Counted from the first letter of the stretch, positions 1 through 9,811 are shown. The stretch: 64,000 bases of DNA from an uncultured Mailhella sp. (GCF_963931295.1 NZ_OZ007001.1:2187001-2251000), one strand, 5' to 3'. A program made the numbers and translations. Notes: a model not told the origin generated them from the sequence alone.

Positions 1-9
1 TTCCTTCAT
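1..9 (-). CDS. Start of a minus-strand gene running off the window (partial)
   Basis: An ATG on the minus strand at 9-7 is preceded, at 13-19, by a good GGAGG-type ribosome binding site. Only the first three codons (Met-Lys-Glu) lie inside the window, so no product can be named. The gene is divergent from the radical-SAM gene that starts about 50 bp away. Confidence 0.5.
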
Positions 10-59
10 GGCATCCTCCCTATGCCGACAATAAGAACTTTTTACCCTTTTGGCAATTA

Positions 60-1001
60 ATGAGTCCTGAGCCTAGGCGGGAAGACGTGCTGCGTCTTCT
101 TTCCTACGCGCCGGATTCGGCGCAGACGGCCTTTCTCGGACGCCTGGCCCGGCAGACGGCCCGCGAGGTTGCGGGCGACAGGGCGGGCGTGTGGGCGGCC
201 TTCGGGGTGGACACTGCGCCCTGTTCCATGAGCTGCGCCTTTTGCGCGTTCGGCGCGTCGTGGGGCGTGGTGCGGGAGTCGCACGAGTGGGCGCAGGAGG
301 AGATTGTGGCCGCGGCGCGCCGCTACGCGGCCGAGGGGGCGTCGTGGATCGTGCTCCGCACCACGGAACATTACGGCAGGGAGCGCCTGGAAGCGCTGGC
401 AAAAGCCGTGCGCGCCGTGCTGCCGCCATCCTGTGCGCTCGTGGCCAACACCGGTCAGATGGCCGTGGAGGAGATTCGGAACCTCGGCAGGGCCGGCGTG
501 CAGATGATGTATCACGCCCTGCGGCTCGGCGAGGGACGGGACACGCCCTTTGATCCTGCCGAACGCAGGCAGGCCTTGCGGCGCATCGGCGAGGCGGGCA
601 TGGAGCTTGCGCATCTTGTGGAGCCGCTCGGGCCCGAACACGCCGATGAGGAAATTGCCGACGTGCTGCTTGCGGCGCTCGAAGCCGGGGCGAAAGTGTG
701 CGGCGTGATGGCGCGCAGCAACGTGCCGGGAACGCCCTACGGCGGCGCGGAATCCGTGTCCGACGCGCGCCTTGCGCAGGTGGCCGCGGTGATCCGCCTG
801 TGCGGGGGCGTGAACACGCCGCACGTGTGCGTGCATCCGCCGGTGTCGCAGGCCGTGGCCTGGGGAGCCAACGTGGTTGTGGTGGAAACGGGGGCCATTC
901 CGCGGGACAAAAAGGAAGCCGCGGCGGACTGGCGGGGCTTTTCCATGGACGACGCCCGCGCGCTGCTTTTGCGTCACGGCTATGTCGTGGGCGGCGCGTA
1001 G
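60..1001 (+). CDS. Radical SAM protein, biotin-synthase-like
   Basis: A 313-aa cytoplasmic protein with the radical-SAM motif CSMSCAFC, a CxxxCxxC triad at Cys55, Cys59 and Cys62 that would bind the [4Fe-4S] cluster used to cleave S-adenosylmethionine. The body alternates strands and helices in the manner of a TIM barrel. The tail (VNTPHVCVHPPV, then WGANVVVVETG) resembles biotin-synthase-like enzymes. No auxiliary-cluster motif is visible, and the substrate cannot be deduced. The ATG at 60 is the first usable start in the frame but has no clear ribosome binding site, so the N-terminus is uncertain. The next gene on the strand is a Cys-rich redox protein about 115 bp downstream, possibly co-transcribed and ending at the shared hairpin terminator. 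Confidence 0.75.
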   Translation: MSPEPRREDVLRLLSYAPDSAQTAFLGRLARQTAREVAGDRAGVWAAFGVDTAPCSMSCAFCAFGASWGVVRESHEWAQEEIVAAARRYAAEGASWIVLRTTEHYGRERLEALAKAVRAVLPPSCALVANTGQMAVEEIRNLGRAGVQMMYHALRLGEGRDTPFDPAERRQALRRIGEAGMELAHLVEPLGPEHADEEIADVLLAALEAGAKVCGVMARSNVPGTPYGGAESVSDARLAQVAAVIRLCGGVNTPHVCVHPPVSQAVAWGANVVVVETGAIPRDKKEAAADWRGFSMDDARALLLRHGYVVGGA

Positions 1002-1117
1002 ATCGGGGCGCGTCGCGGAATCGTTTCCGGCTCACACTCGGATGTTTTGCAAAGAAACGGCGCTTCGGCAGCCTCGTCATGGAGGACTGCCCGGAGAGCC
1101 AACGTATTGGAGGCATT

Positions 1118-1564
1118 ATGGTATCACGTTTCGGACTGTGCGCGCAGAAGGTGTGCCTGCACTGCGCGCCGCGCCTCGGCATTGAGGATTCGCTGGCCGT
1201 GGGCATGGCCTCGGCGTTCGGCACGGGCATGGGGCATGCGGACACCTGCGGCTGCATCTGCGGCGCGCACATGGTGCTCGGGCTTCGCTACGGCAGGGCG
1301 GACACGCTGGAGGAGGGCAAGGGCAAAAAGGCGCTGCTCGTGGAAAAGGTGTCGGAATTTGAAAGGCGTCTGTCGAAAAAGCAGCCGTGCCGTTCCTGCC
1401 GGGACATCCTCGGCATGGACATCACGCAGCCGGGCGTGATGAAGGCCGCCGCGGAAAAGGGCCTTTTTGCCACCGTGTGCGCGGACATGCTCGCGCAGAC
1501 CTGCGCGGTGCTCGACGAGATGCTTGCCGAGGACGAAAAACAGGATTCCCGCGCCGAGGCGTGA
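1118..1564 (+). CDS. C_GCAxxG_C_C family redox-active protein
   Basis: A 148-aa small protein. Conserved cysteines appear in the order C8, C13 and C16, then a CGCICGA segment near residues 44-50, then CRSC near 91-94, which fits the C_GCAxxG_C_C (putative redox-active) family; members are usually 130-160 aa and their biochemistry is poorly known. A Cys- and Gly-rich N-terminal half (FGTGMGHADTCGC) precedes a charged helical half. The ATG at 1118 was chosen because GGAGG lies 4 bases upstream. The open frame continues further upstream but has no other signal. The gene follows the radical-SAM gene on the same strand and ends just before a strong terminator hairpin. A role in metal or thiol redox is inference only. 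Confidence 0.75.
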   Translation: MVSRFGLCAQKVCLHCAPRLGIEDSLAVGMASAFGTGMGHADTCGCICGAHMVLGLRYGRADTLEEGKGKKALLVEKVSEFERRLSKKQPCRSCRDILGMDITQPGVMKAAAEKGLFATVCADMLAQTCAVLDEMLAEDEKQDSRAEA

Positions 1565-1579
1565 TTCGAGAGACAGCGG

Positions 1580-1616
1580 AAAAGCGCTCCCGGAACCATG
1601 TTCCGGGAGCGCTTTT
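1580..1616 (+). terminator. Bidirectional intrinsic terminator
   Basis: A perfect 17-bp stem (1580-1596 with 1600-1616) with a 3-base loop, flanked by A and T runs. It lies between the convergent C_GCAxxG_C_C gene and addB, so it can serve both strands. Confidence 0.85.
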
Positions 1617-1688
1617 CTGTGCGTTGTCCTGGGCGTTTTCTGTGCCTTTCGGGCGTTTCAAGTTTGCGCCGGGCCTGCTCCCCTCCTT

Positions 1689-4682
1689 TCAGCGGCAGCA
1701 GTTCCGGTAGGGGCAGCGAGCGCAGCGGTCGGTACGGCGTGGCGTGAAGCTCTCGGCCGTGGCCATGTGCCGCAGCACGAAGCCGAGCAGGGCGGGAATA
1801 CGTTCCGTGATGATGCTCTTGCGCGTCATCTCGTCGATGTTTGCGCCGAGCAGGGGAATTTCGTCGCCGCGGTCGGCAAGCTGCACGAGGGCGGCGTCGT
1901 AGAGCGGCGCAAAGCGCAGGGATTCCGCGTTCTGCGGGTCGTTGCCGCACATGTAGAGATAGGCGGGCAGCTGAATGCTGGGCAGGGCGCGCGCAAGGTC
2001 GGGCAGCGGATCGACCTTTCCGGGCCGCCACTCCGTCATGGCGTCCCAGAGGCTCTCGTCGCTCCAGAAGGAGGCATGCGGCTGCCGGCTCGTGCTGCCG
2101 CTCTTGTAGTCGAGAATGACGAGTCCCTGCTCGCGGCGGTCGAGGCGGTCGATTTTTCCTTCCAGCGTGAAGCGGCGTTTTCCTTCCTGAAACACGGCCG
2201 ATACGTTGTGCTCAAGCTGGAGCAGTTCGAGCACTTCGGGCTGCGCGGCGGCAAAGGCGCGCAGTCTGGCCGGGCCCGCGGCTTCCAGCATGAAGCGGCT
2301 CTGCGCGGGCAGATTCACGGCAAGGCCGCTGGCGTCGAGCTCTTCCCGGAACAGCGCTTCGAGCTGTTCGGGCTGGAGGGAGCCCTGCCCCACGGGAAGC
2401 CCGACAAAGGGCTCGAAGGCCCGCTGAAGCACGGTGTGCAGCAGGTTGCCCACGCCGAGATAGTCGTCGCCTTCCACGATTTCGTCCGCCTCCTTCAGCG
2501 CGCACACGTACTTGCGGAAAAATCGCGCCGGGCAGGAAATGTAGGTGTCGAGCCCCGTGGGCGAGAGCTTGCGCTCCATGACTTCATGCATGCGTTCATT
2601 GACGGCGTCCGTGCGGAGAATGGGCGCGTACTCCGGAACCGGCGGCTCCGCCATGGGAAAAGCCGAGGCGAAGAGCGGCTCCGCGCCTTGGCGCAGCAGC
2701 GCGCCCTTTTGCTGCTCCACCCGCCAGACGGCTTCTTCCACCAGCCGGGAGCGCAGTTTCTTGCCGTCCATGACGCCGGTCTGCACGCCTTCCTGCCAGT
2801 AAAGAAACACTTCCCGTGCCCCGGCGATGAGCCGGTGAAAGGTGTGCGCGGCGAGCATGTCGCGGCGGCTGTTGTCCGGCAGGCCGAGCAGCGGACGGAG
2901 ATTGTCGGGCAGCAGCGGATCGCGCGCGGGCGCGCCGGGCAGGGCGTCTTCGGTCATGTCGAGCAGGTACACGCGGTCGAAGTGCAGCAGACGGGTTTCC
3001 AGCGTGCCGAGAATCTGCAGGCCCGTGAGCGGATCGGCCTCAAAGGGCACGCGCTGCTCCGCAAGATTCTGATGCACGATGGAAAATATGGATTCCAGGG
3101 ACAGGTATTCGCCGGACATGGCGTTGTCGGAAAGTTCCGGAATCACGCCCTGCATGAGGCGGGCAAGGCATTCCGCATCCAGCGGAAATCGCGGCCAGAT
3201 GTGCGCGCCGTACTCCAGCAGAAGCTGACAAAGTTCCCGGAGCCTTGCGGCCATGTCTTCCAGCGTTTCCAGATTCCGCCACTTCGTGACGAGCGTGTCC
3301 ACCACCTTTTCCAGAAGCTGGCCGGTCGCTTCGTTGAGCTCTTCCACCGGAGGCCTGCCGTCCAGATCGCCGAGAATGTCGTCCACGAGATCGGAAGTGC
3401 AGGCTCCGGCGTCCACCATGCGGCTTCCGGTGCGCAGTCTGGCTTCCAGACGGGAAAGAAAGGGGCGAAGCGGCACGGTCTCTCCTCCTTCTTCGGACGC
3501 GGGCACGCCGAGCATGCGCACGTACGGGTGACGGATGAGCGCCATGAAGCTTTTCCAGTGAACGAGGCCTGCGGCGTTCATGCCGCGGCGCGTTTCCATG
3601 AGGCGTTCCGCAAGCTGGGCCAGCAGCGAGCGTTCCAGCGGATAGCCGAGAGAAATGTTGATGCTCTTTTCCGGAATGTGGTGCAGCGTGGGCATGAGCA
3701 GGGAATCGTGGGTGATGACCACGGCGCGGCTCTCCTCCGGGTGCGGATGCGTTTCCAGTTCCTTTTTGAGTTCCAGAAGCTGCGAGTGCAGATCGTAGCC
3801 CGCATGAAAGTGAATGACGGGTTCCCGGCCGCGGCTCTCGCCCAGCACTTCGCCCCGGGCCTTCCAGCGCGAAAGCCATTCCCTGTGTTCGGCGCAGCTC
3901 CAGTGCCCCGCGCCGGAGAGAATTTCCGGATCGGTGTGCAGGCACACGCGCGCCCCGTGTTCCCACAGGTAGCGGAAAAGCTTGTCTTCCGCGCGGGTGA
4001 GCCGTACGAATCCGGCCAGAACCACGCACTTTCCCTGAAGCTTGAGGGGCAGATCGGGCGAGGCTCCGGCAAGCTGGGCCGCGTGCTGGGCTTCGAGCCC
4101 CGCCGTGCTCAGGCCGCGGCTGCGAAGCGCGGAGCGGTAGCGTTCCTGAATGCGGCTGAGGCTTCCGAGCAGGGCCGCCGCGTAGGGTGCCACCATGTCG
4201 TCCACGTGGAGCAGGTCCGAGGCTTCCACCATGTGCCCGGCGCATTCGTCGAGAAGGTGCGCAAGGCGCACGCCCCACGGGTAGAAGCGGGCCATGCCGT
4301 CGTCGTCATCCAGACTTCTGGCGAGCCTCGCAAGCGGACTTCCTTCCTCTTCCTGACTGCTTAGTTCCAGCAGACATTCCTTGAGCACGGCCACCTGATC
4401 CAGCGTGCCCGCCATGCGCGGCACGGAACGGGTCCAGCTTTCAAGGCAGGTCTGCACGAGCTGCCCCGAATTGATGATGTGCGGCAGCAGCATGGGCCTG
4501 TCCGCCTCCCGGCGGTAGATGTCGAGCAGGTAGCGCCGCGGACGATTGAGAGGAAACACGATGACCGTCTTGCCGGGACGGCCGCCCGTCATGTCGCGGA
4601 CAAGGTCGTGGACGCGCAGCATGAAGTCGTCGTCCCAGGGTACGATCTGGAACGGGCTGAAGGTACGGGTGCGGCTACTCAT
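1689..4682 (-). CDS. addB: AddB-type nuclease subunit (PD-(D/E)XK, RecB-family)
   Basis: A 997-aa protein with an inactive-helicase-like N-terminal two thirds and a C-terminal RecB-type nuclease. The nuclease core is visible as KIDRLDRR followed by VILDYKSG, the D...DYK metal-binding pattern. One Cys in YISCPARFF and three in RCARCPYRNCC fit the four-cysteine iron-sulfur staple of AddB proteins. This subunit pairs with AddA to resect double-strand DNA ends and load RecA. Its start codon overlaps the end of the upstream helicase gene by 8 bases (ATGAGTAG), which suggests translational coupling. It ends 70 bp before the shared terminator. Full length for the family; RecC is excluded because it lacks the nuclease cysteines. 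Confidence 0.85.
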   Translation of the reverse strand: MSSRTRTFSPFQIVPWDDDFMLRVHDLVRDMTGGRPGKTVIVFPLNRPRRYLLDIYRREADRPMLLPHIINSGQLVQTCLESWTRSVPRMAGTLDQVAVLKECLLELSSQEEEGSPLARLARSLDDDDGMARFYPWGVRLAHLLDECAGHMVEASDLLHVDDMVAPYAAALLGSLSRIQERYRSALRSRGLSTAGLEAQHAAQLAGASPDLPLKLQGKCVVLAGFVRLTRAEDKLFRYLWEHGARVCLHTDPEILSGAGHWSCAEHREWLSRWKARGEVLGESRGREPVIHFHAGYDLHSQLLELKKELETHPHPEESRAVVITHDSLLMPTLHHIPEKSINISLGYPLERSLLAQLAERLMETRRGMNAAGLVHWKSFMALIRHPYVRMLGVPASEEGGETVPLRPFLSRLEARLRTGSRMVDAGACTSDLVDDILGDLDGRPPVEELNEATGQLLEKVVDTLVTKWRNLETLEDMAARLRELCQLLLEYGAHIWPRFPLDAECLARLMQGVIPELSDNAMSGEYLSLESIFSIVHQNLAEQRVPFEADPLTGLQILGTLETRLLHFDRVYLLDMTEDALPGAPARDPLLPDNLRPLLGLPDNSRRDMLAAHTFHRLIAGAREVFLYWQEGVQTGVMDGKKLRSRLVEEAVWRVEQQKGALLRQGAEPLFASAFPMAEPPVPEYAPILRTDAVNERMHEVMERKLSPTGLDTYISCPARFFRKYVCALKEADEIVEGDDYLGVGNLLHTVLQRAFEPFVGLPVGQGSLQPEQLEALFREELDASGLAVNLPAQSRFMLEAAGPARLRAFAAAQPEVLELLQLEHNVSAVFQEGKRRFTLEGKIDRLDRREQGLVILDYKSGSTSRQPHASFWSDESLWDAMTEWRPGKVDPLPDLARALPSIQLPAYLYMCGNDPQNAESLRFAPLYDAALVQLADRGDEIPLLGANIDEMTRKSIITERIPALLGFVLRHMATAESFTPRRTDRCARCPYRNCCR

Positions 4683-7600
4683 GGTCGTCTCCGGGAAGAA
4701 TCGGGAATATTTCGCGGCGGTCGAGATACACCAGCGCGCCGCGCACGTTTGCGCCGCTCGCCTCGTGAAGCAGGTTCAGATAGCGCATGAGCTGGGCCTT
4801 GTGCTCGGGCGCGGGCAGATTGCCCGAAGTGCCGGTTTTGTATTCCACGGCCACGAGTTCCCGGCCGTCGTCCACCAGCAGGTCCACGCGGAACTGACGC
4901 CCGTCAGCATCGAGCAGGGCGTGCTCCGGCGTGCCGAAGGCTAGCCAGTGCGGCGTTTCCGGCTGAAGCGCGTACCAGCAAAGAACGTCTTCCACCTGCT
5001 TCTGCACGTTTTCCCTGTCCGGCACGGGCAGCGGAAACGTGGAAATGCCGCGCGCGGCCGCCAGCGCGGCGTCGCGCCTTGCCGAGGCTTCGCCCACGCC
5101 GGATACCTGAAGGCTTTCCAGACAGTGATGAATGAGCGTGCCGCGCCGCTTGGGCGTGAAGGTCCAGTCTTCCAGCGGACTACGGAACATGCGCAGGCGC
5201 GGAAGCCAGCCCATGGGCCGCCAGTCTTCGCCCGGCTGTTCGTCCAAAGCCAGCGGCGCATCCGCAGAGCCTGGCGGAGCGGCGGGTACGGGAGCGGCGG
5301 GCTTGCCTGCCGCGGGAGCTGTTGCTGTGGATTCGGTTTCCGTGCGGGCGTCTGTGGATTCGTCTGCCGCGGTGATGTCCGCGGGGGCGGCGGACGCCGG
5401 GGCGCTGCCTGAGGCTTGCGCCTTGCCGTCGCGCGGGCTCTCGCCGACGGCCTGCGCTTCTTCGGCGCTGCGTTTTTCGTCGCAGGCCGGGACTTCGCCG
5501 GAAGGCGCGTCGCCCGCCGGAGCGGACGCGGAAGACGGCAGATCCGGCGCCTCGCCCCACACGAGCGCACCGTCCTTCTTTTCCAGCGAGCTTCTCACCC
5601 GGGAGAGCAGCGCGTCGAGCATGAACGGGATGGGCCCTTCGTCGGGATCGGACAGAAAACAGTGCAGCTCGGACACCGCGCGGGTCATGGCCACGTAGAT
5701 GAGGTGCAGCGACTCGCGCGCCGTGTTCATGCGGTCCTGAAGCCACGGCCTGCCCATTTCCCGGCACAGCGGCGCAAGCAGTCCCGTGCCGCGGCTGTTC
5801 CAGAACACGGACTTGTCGTCCGTGGCGCGGCCGAGGGAAAAATTGAGCCAGGGCAGAATGACCACCTCGAATTCCAGCCCCTTGGCCTTGTGCATGGTCA
5901 TGATGCGCACGGCGTCCATGCTTTCGGGCAGCGGGGCCTTTTCCTGACTGCCGCTCGAATCCCACAGATCGAGAAAGCCGGAAAGGTCGGACACGCCCTG
6001 TTCCTCGGCGCAGAACAGCACCTCCAGAAAGCGGCGCACAAAGCCTTCGGCCGAGCCGCAGCGCTCGAACACGTTCCAGCGCTCCAGCACTTCCATGACG
6101 GCGTCGTAGGGCGTGAGCAGGCCCGCGTTGTCGTGCAGGGGCGCAAACACGGCCTGCCAGGCTTCGGGAAAGTCGGCGGCGAACTGACGCGCCATGCTTT
6201 TCTGCCGGGAGCGTCGCGCGGCCCAGTCGAGCAGCGCGCCTTCGTCAAGCGGCGAGCCGTCCGGCGCGGTCATGGGCGGCAGCAGCTCCCGGGCGCACAG
6301 GGCCGACCAGAAGGCGATGTCGTCGTCGGGATCGTTCATGAAGCGCAGCAGGCTCACGAGTCCCGCAATGACCGGCTGCTCGGCGAGCAGCAGGCTTCCC
6401 TGCGTGACCACGGGAATGCGCCGGCTCATGAGCCACGAGGCGGCCTTGGCGGCCTGATCGTTGTTGCGCGCAAGAATGCAGATGTCCCCCCACGGCCGCG
6501 TGCGTCCCATCTTTTCCACCATGTCCGGAAGCATCACGGAAAGCTCTTCCTCTTCGCGGCCCTTGTCGAGCGCGCGCAGGCGCACGAATCCGCCGGGCGC
6601 GCAGTGTTCCGCGCTCTGGGCGGCGCGGTCGAAAGCTTCGCTGAGCAGCGCGGCCTCGCTTTGCAGCAGCGCTTCGTCGCCTTCGGCCAGCGGGGCGAGC
6701 AGCTCTTTGGCCACGTCCGGGTTGCCGAGCGGAGAGAACAGGGCGTTGTTCCACGCCACGATGCGCTGACGGCTGCGCCAGTTGCAGGGCAGCGTTTCCA
6801 GCGTGGGATGATCCACCAGCGCAAGCAGCGGCGAGCCCGGCCGCACGAGCTGATCGAAGAGCGCCGCGTCGCCGCCGCGCCAGCCGTAGATGGCCTGTTT
6901 CACGTCCCCCACGATGGTGAGCGAGCCGTTCCTGGAGAGCGCTTCCTCGGCCAGCGGCTGGAGCGCCAGCCACTGATCGCGGCTCGTGTCCTGAAATTCG
7001 TCGATGAGCATGTGGGTGATGCGCGCGCCGAGGCGGCAGAAAAGCTCGTTCACGCCTTCGCTGTCGTCCGCGGCGCGAATGGCGAGCCTCGGCACCTGCG
7101 AGGCGGCAATGACGCCGTTTTTGCGTTCGTAGTGCTCCAGCCTGGCATAGACGGCCTGCGCAAGCTCGGCAAAGGGCATGAGCCGCCGCGCGCCGAGAAG
7201 CACGCGCACTTCCCTGAGGTCGCTTTGCAGGCTTTCGTAGAGCGCGTGCAGCGAAAGGCTGGCTGCGCCCTTCGACGCCTTGAGCAGGCACTCGTCGAAG
7301 CTTTCCTTCTGGAACATGGCCGAGGAGAGAGGCAGCCTGGTGGCGCGTCCGCCGCATTCGATGCAGGCGTTCAGCGCGTTGAGAAAATGCTTGCTCGCCT
7401 TGAGCTCTTCCTGTTCGATGCGGGCGCGCATTTCTCTGGCGTCGTTTTCAATGCCGCGCAGCACGCCCTGAAAATGATCCTCCGCCTCTTCCGGCGAGGC
7501 GAGATCGCGGATGTTCCAGCCGTCGCCTGCAAGCATGAGCGAGACCATGGCCGTGACGCGTTCGCGGATGCGCTCTCCGGCCAGAAAGCCGCGGGTCTTT

Positions 7601-8166
7601 TCCGAACGGAGCATCTGACGGCAGGCGCGGCGGAACAGGTCGCCGAGTTCGGGGTCTTCGCGGGCCTGCTCGGCCATGTCGTCGAAGATGGGGCCGGTGA
7701 TGTCGCAGTCGGCAAAGCGGGGCTCGAAGTCCGGGGACAGATCGAAGTCCAGCGCGGAGAGGCGCACCATGAGGTGCAGCAGGCTGTCGATGGTGCGGAT
7801 GTTGAGAGAGCCGTAGCTGCGGATGAGCATGTTGACGGCGTCGCGGGCTTTTGCCGGTTTCCAGAATTTTTCCGAAGCCGCGGCGGAGGGAGAAGCGAGC
7901 GCCATGCCCTTCAGCCGCGAGAGCAGCCGCTCGCGCATTTCGGTGGCGGCCTTGTTGGTGAAGGTGATGGCGAGAATTTCCTGCCAGCCGTAGGAGTCGC
8001 CGTCGGGCACGGCGCAGCCTGAGGGCGGACGGCTCCAGGACGCGCCCGAAGAGCCCGCGAGCAGGGAAAGAAAGCTGCTGGTCAGGGTGTAGGTCTTGCC
8101 GGAACCTGCGGAAGCCTTGATCTGTCTGAATTCGCTCATGTCGGACGGGGTTTGGGGGAAGGGCAT
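4675..8166 (-). CDS. addA: AddA-type UvrD helicase/nuclease subunit
   Basis: A protein of about 1163 aa carrying all superfamily-1 helicase motifs in order: Walker A (ASAGSGKT, near residue 20), ITFTNKAATEM (Ia), LIDEFQDTSRDQW (II), IVGDVKQAIYGWRGG (III), MTMHKAKGLEF (V) and YVAMTRA (VI). A C-terminal nuclease follows (LVAVEYKTG). With AddB it forms an ATP-driven end-resection complex for recombination repair. An Ala/Pro/Ser/Glu-rich linker of about 100 residues separates the helicase from the nuclease and looks disordered. The start is uncertain: ATG codons at 8190, 8166 and 8139 are all possible. Position 8166 has an AAGGAAG just upstream, while 8139 starts closest to the conserved region. 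A GTG further upstream lies inside a terminator and is excluded. Confidence 0.85.
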   Translation of the reverse strand: MPFPQTPSDMSEFRQIKASAGSGKTYTLTSSFLSLLAGSSGASWSRPPSGCAVPDGDSYGWQEILAITFTNKAATEMRERLLSRLKGMALASPSAAASEKFWKPAKARDAVNMLIRSYGSLNIRTIDSLLHLMVRLSALDFDLSPDFEPRFADCDITGPIFDDMAEQAREDPELGDLFRRACRQMLRSEKTRGFLAGERIRERVTAMVSLMLAGDGWNIRDLASPEEAEDHFQGVLRGIENDAREMRARIEQEELKASKHFLNALNACIECGGRATRLPLSSAMFQKESFDECLLKASKGAASLSLHALYESLQSDLREVRVLLGARRLMPFAELAQAVYARLEHYERKNGVIAASQVPRLAIRAADDSEGVNELFCRLGARITHMLIDEFQDTSRDQWLALQPLAEEALSRNGSLTIVGDVKQAIYGWRGGDAALFDQLVRPGSPLLALVDHPTLETLPCNWRSRQRIVAWNNALFSPLGNPDVAKELLAPLAEGDEALLQSEAALLSEAFDRAAQSAEHCAPGGFVRLRALDKGREEEELSVMLPDMVEKMGRTRPWGDICILARNNDQAAKAASWLMSRRIPVVTQGSLLLAEQPVIAGLVSLLRFMNDPDDDIAFWSALCARELLPPMTAPDGSPLDEGALLDWAARRSRQKSMARQFAADFPEAWQAVFAPLHDNAGLLTPYDAVMEVLERWNVFERCGSAEGFVRRFLEVLFCAEEQGVSDLSGFLDLWDSSGSQEKAPLPESMDAVRIMTMHKAKGLEFEVVILPWLNFSLGRATDDKSVFWNSRGTGLLAPLCREMGRPWLQDRMNTARESLHLIYVAMTRAVSELHCFLSDPDEGPIPFMLDALLSRVRSSLEKKDGALVWGEAPDLPSSASAPAGDAPSGEVPACDEKRSAEEAQAVGESPRDGKAQASGSAPASAAPADITAADESTDARTETESTATAPAAGKPAAPVPAAPPGSADAPLALDEQPGEDWRPMGWLPRLRMFRSPLEDWTFTPKRRGTLIHHCLESLQVSGVGEASARRDAALAAARGISTFPLPVPDRENVQKQVEDVLCWYALQPETPHWLAFGTPEHALLDADGRQFRVDLLVDDGRELVAVEYKTGTSGNLPAPEHKAQLMRYLNLLHEASGANVRGALVYLDRREIFPILPGDDHE

Positions 8167-8244
8167 TCTTCCTTTGTCATCATCGGCCATTCCGCGCGAC
8201 TTCGCAAGACGGAAATTGTTTCCTTGCGGCGCGGCGTTTTTGAA

Positions 8245-8283
8245 GAAGAAAAAAGACCTCCGCACGAATGGTGCGGAGGTCTT
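8245..8283 (-). terminator. Intrinsic terminator after pfkA
   Basis: A 13-bp stem (8253-8265 with 8271-8283) with a 5-base loop, followed on the minus strand by six T. It ends the pfkA transcript and separates it from addA. Confidence 0.85.
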
Positions 8284-8373
8284 GCCGGACGGCTCCTGCC
8301 TGCCCTGAAAAGACGATGCCTTGCCGGTTCTCGACGAGGGAAAAGTCTGCGCGTTTTGCGGGCGCTTTGCGCG

Positions 8374-9660
8374 CTACGCGAGGCGCTGGCCCGTGGTGGC
8401 GATGACGGAGCGCCAGTAGTTGGACTTGATGTCGATCTGGCGGCGGCGTCGCGTGACGAGCTGGAGCGGCAGATGCACGAAGCGGTCGAGCAGGCGGGCG
8501 ACGACCATGTTGGTCTTGCCGGCCATGGCCGCGTGTACGGCGTTGCGCCCGAGCAGGCCGCAGTAAACGCGGTCGTTGGTGTTGGCGGGCACGGAGCGCA
8601 CGATGTAGCTCGGGTCGATGTACTTGACCGTGACGTTCATATCCTTGTCGGCGAAATAGTTCTTGATGGCCTTCTGCAGGAAGAGGCCGATGTCGCCCAG
8701 CACGCGGTTGCCGGAAGCGTCGGTTTTGCCGCTTGCGGTAAGCAGGTCCTGACCTGCGCCTTCGGCCGCCACGATGACGGCGTGGGAACGGTTTCTGAGG
8801 CGTTCTTCGAGGGCGGGAAGCAGGCCGCCTTCGCCTTCGAGCTTGAAGGGCACCTCGGGCACGAGCACGAAGTTGACGATGTTGAGCGAGAGCGTGGCCT
8901 GCGCGGCGATGAAGCCGGATTCGCGTCCCATGAGCTTGACGAGACCCACGCCGTAGGGCGCGCCGATGGCCTCGGTGTGGGCGCAGCGCAGGGAGGAGGT
9001 GGCCACGTCCACGGCGGTGTCGAAGCCGAAGGACTTGGGCACGAAGTTGATGTCGTTGTCGATGGTCTTGGGAATGCCGATGACGGACGTGTGGAGCTGA
9101 CGGCGGAAGATTTCTTCCTGAATGGCCGAGGCTGCCTTCATGGTGCCGTCGCCGCCGATGATGTAGAGCATGTTGACGTTCATGCGCTCAAGGGCGTCCA
9201 CGATTTCCTCGGGGCTCTGCGGGCCTCGGGAGGAACCCAGAATGGTGCCGCCGAAGGTGTGGATTTCCGACACGTTGCGGGGCGTGAGCTCCATGATGTC
9301 GTGGTGATACTTGGGAATGAAGCCTTCGAGGCCGTAGCGGATGCCGAGAATGGAGCGCACGCCGTAGCCGTAGTAGGATTCGAGCACCACGGCGCGGATG
9401 ACGTCGTTGAGTCCGGGGCAGAGCCCGCCGCAGGTGACGATGGCGGCCTTGGTCTTGCCGGGATCGTAATAGACGTGCTCGCGGGGACCGGCCTGTTCGA
9501 TATAGATGGGCGTATCTTCCAGGCCCTTGACGTCTTCGCCGCCGTGTTCGGCGTCGAGGTAGAAGGGCACGGGAGTGTCGTCGATGTAGGGGCCTATGGC
9601 GGGGTTGTCGATTTTTGCCTTTCCCACCGTCATGATATGCGTATCTATTTCATGAGTCAT
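8374..9660 (-). CDS. pfkA: ATP-dependent 6-phosphofructokinase
   Basis: A 428-aa cytoplasmic enzyme that phosphorylates fructose 6-phosphate to the 1,6-bisphosphate in glycolysis. Signature segments are TCGGLCPGLND (nucleotide binding), IIGGDGTMKAA and GIPKTIDNDI. The GGDG glycine points to ATP as donor, since pyrophosphate enzymes carry GGDD. The Lys in PKTIDND is the form seen in the long plant/trypanosome-like ATP enzymes rather than E. coli PfkA. The N-terminal extension of about 80 residues before the nucleotide loop also fits that long group. The start ATG has GGAGG 5 bases upstream. It sits in its own unit, with terminator hairpins on both sides. Confidence 0.9.
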   Translation of the reverse strand: MTHEIDTHIMTVGKAKIDNPAIGPYIDDTPVPFYLDAEHGGEDVKGLEDTPIYIEQAGPREHVYYDPGKTKAAIVTCGGLCPGLNDVIRAVVLESYYGYGVRSILGIRYGLEGFIPKYHHDIMELTPRNVSEIHTFGGTILGSSRGPQSPEEIVDALERMNVNMLYIIGGDGTMKAASAIQEEIFRRQLHTSVIGIPKTIDNDINFVPKSFGFDTAVDVATSSLRCAHTEAIGAPYGVGLVKLMGRESGFIAAQATLSLNIVNFVLVPEVPFKLEGEGGLLPALEERLRNRSHAVIVAAEGAGQDLLTASGKTDASGNRVLGDIGLFLQKAIKNYFADKDMNVTVKYIDPSYIVRSVPANTNDRVYCGLLGRNAVHAAMAGKTNMVVARLLDRFVHLPLQLVTRRRRQIDIKSNYWRSVIATTGQRLA

Positions 9661-9743
9661 CTGCGCCTCCGGAATCCTAGAGCGGAAAGGTTACTTTTTT
9701 TGATTTCGCTTGTCACGCAAAACTTTGGGGGACAGGCTCTGAG

Positions 9744-9783
9744 AGAAAAAACGGAGCCTCCGGTCGCGGATGCGGCCGGAGGC
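9744..9783 (-). terminator. Intrinsic terminator after hpf
   Basis: Stem 9755-9763 with 9775-9783 (9 bp) followed on the minus strand by CCG and a run of six T. It lies about 30 bp beyond the hpf stop. Confidence 0.8.
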
Positions 9784-9811
9784 TGGATTTCTTGGAAGTT
9801 TTGGTCGGGCG

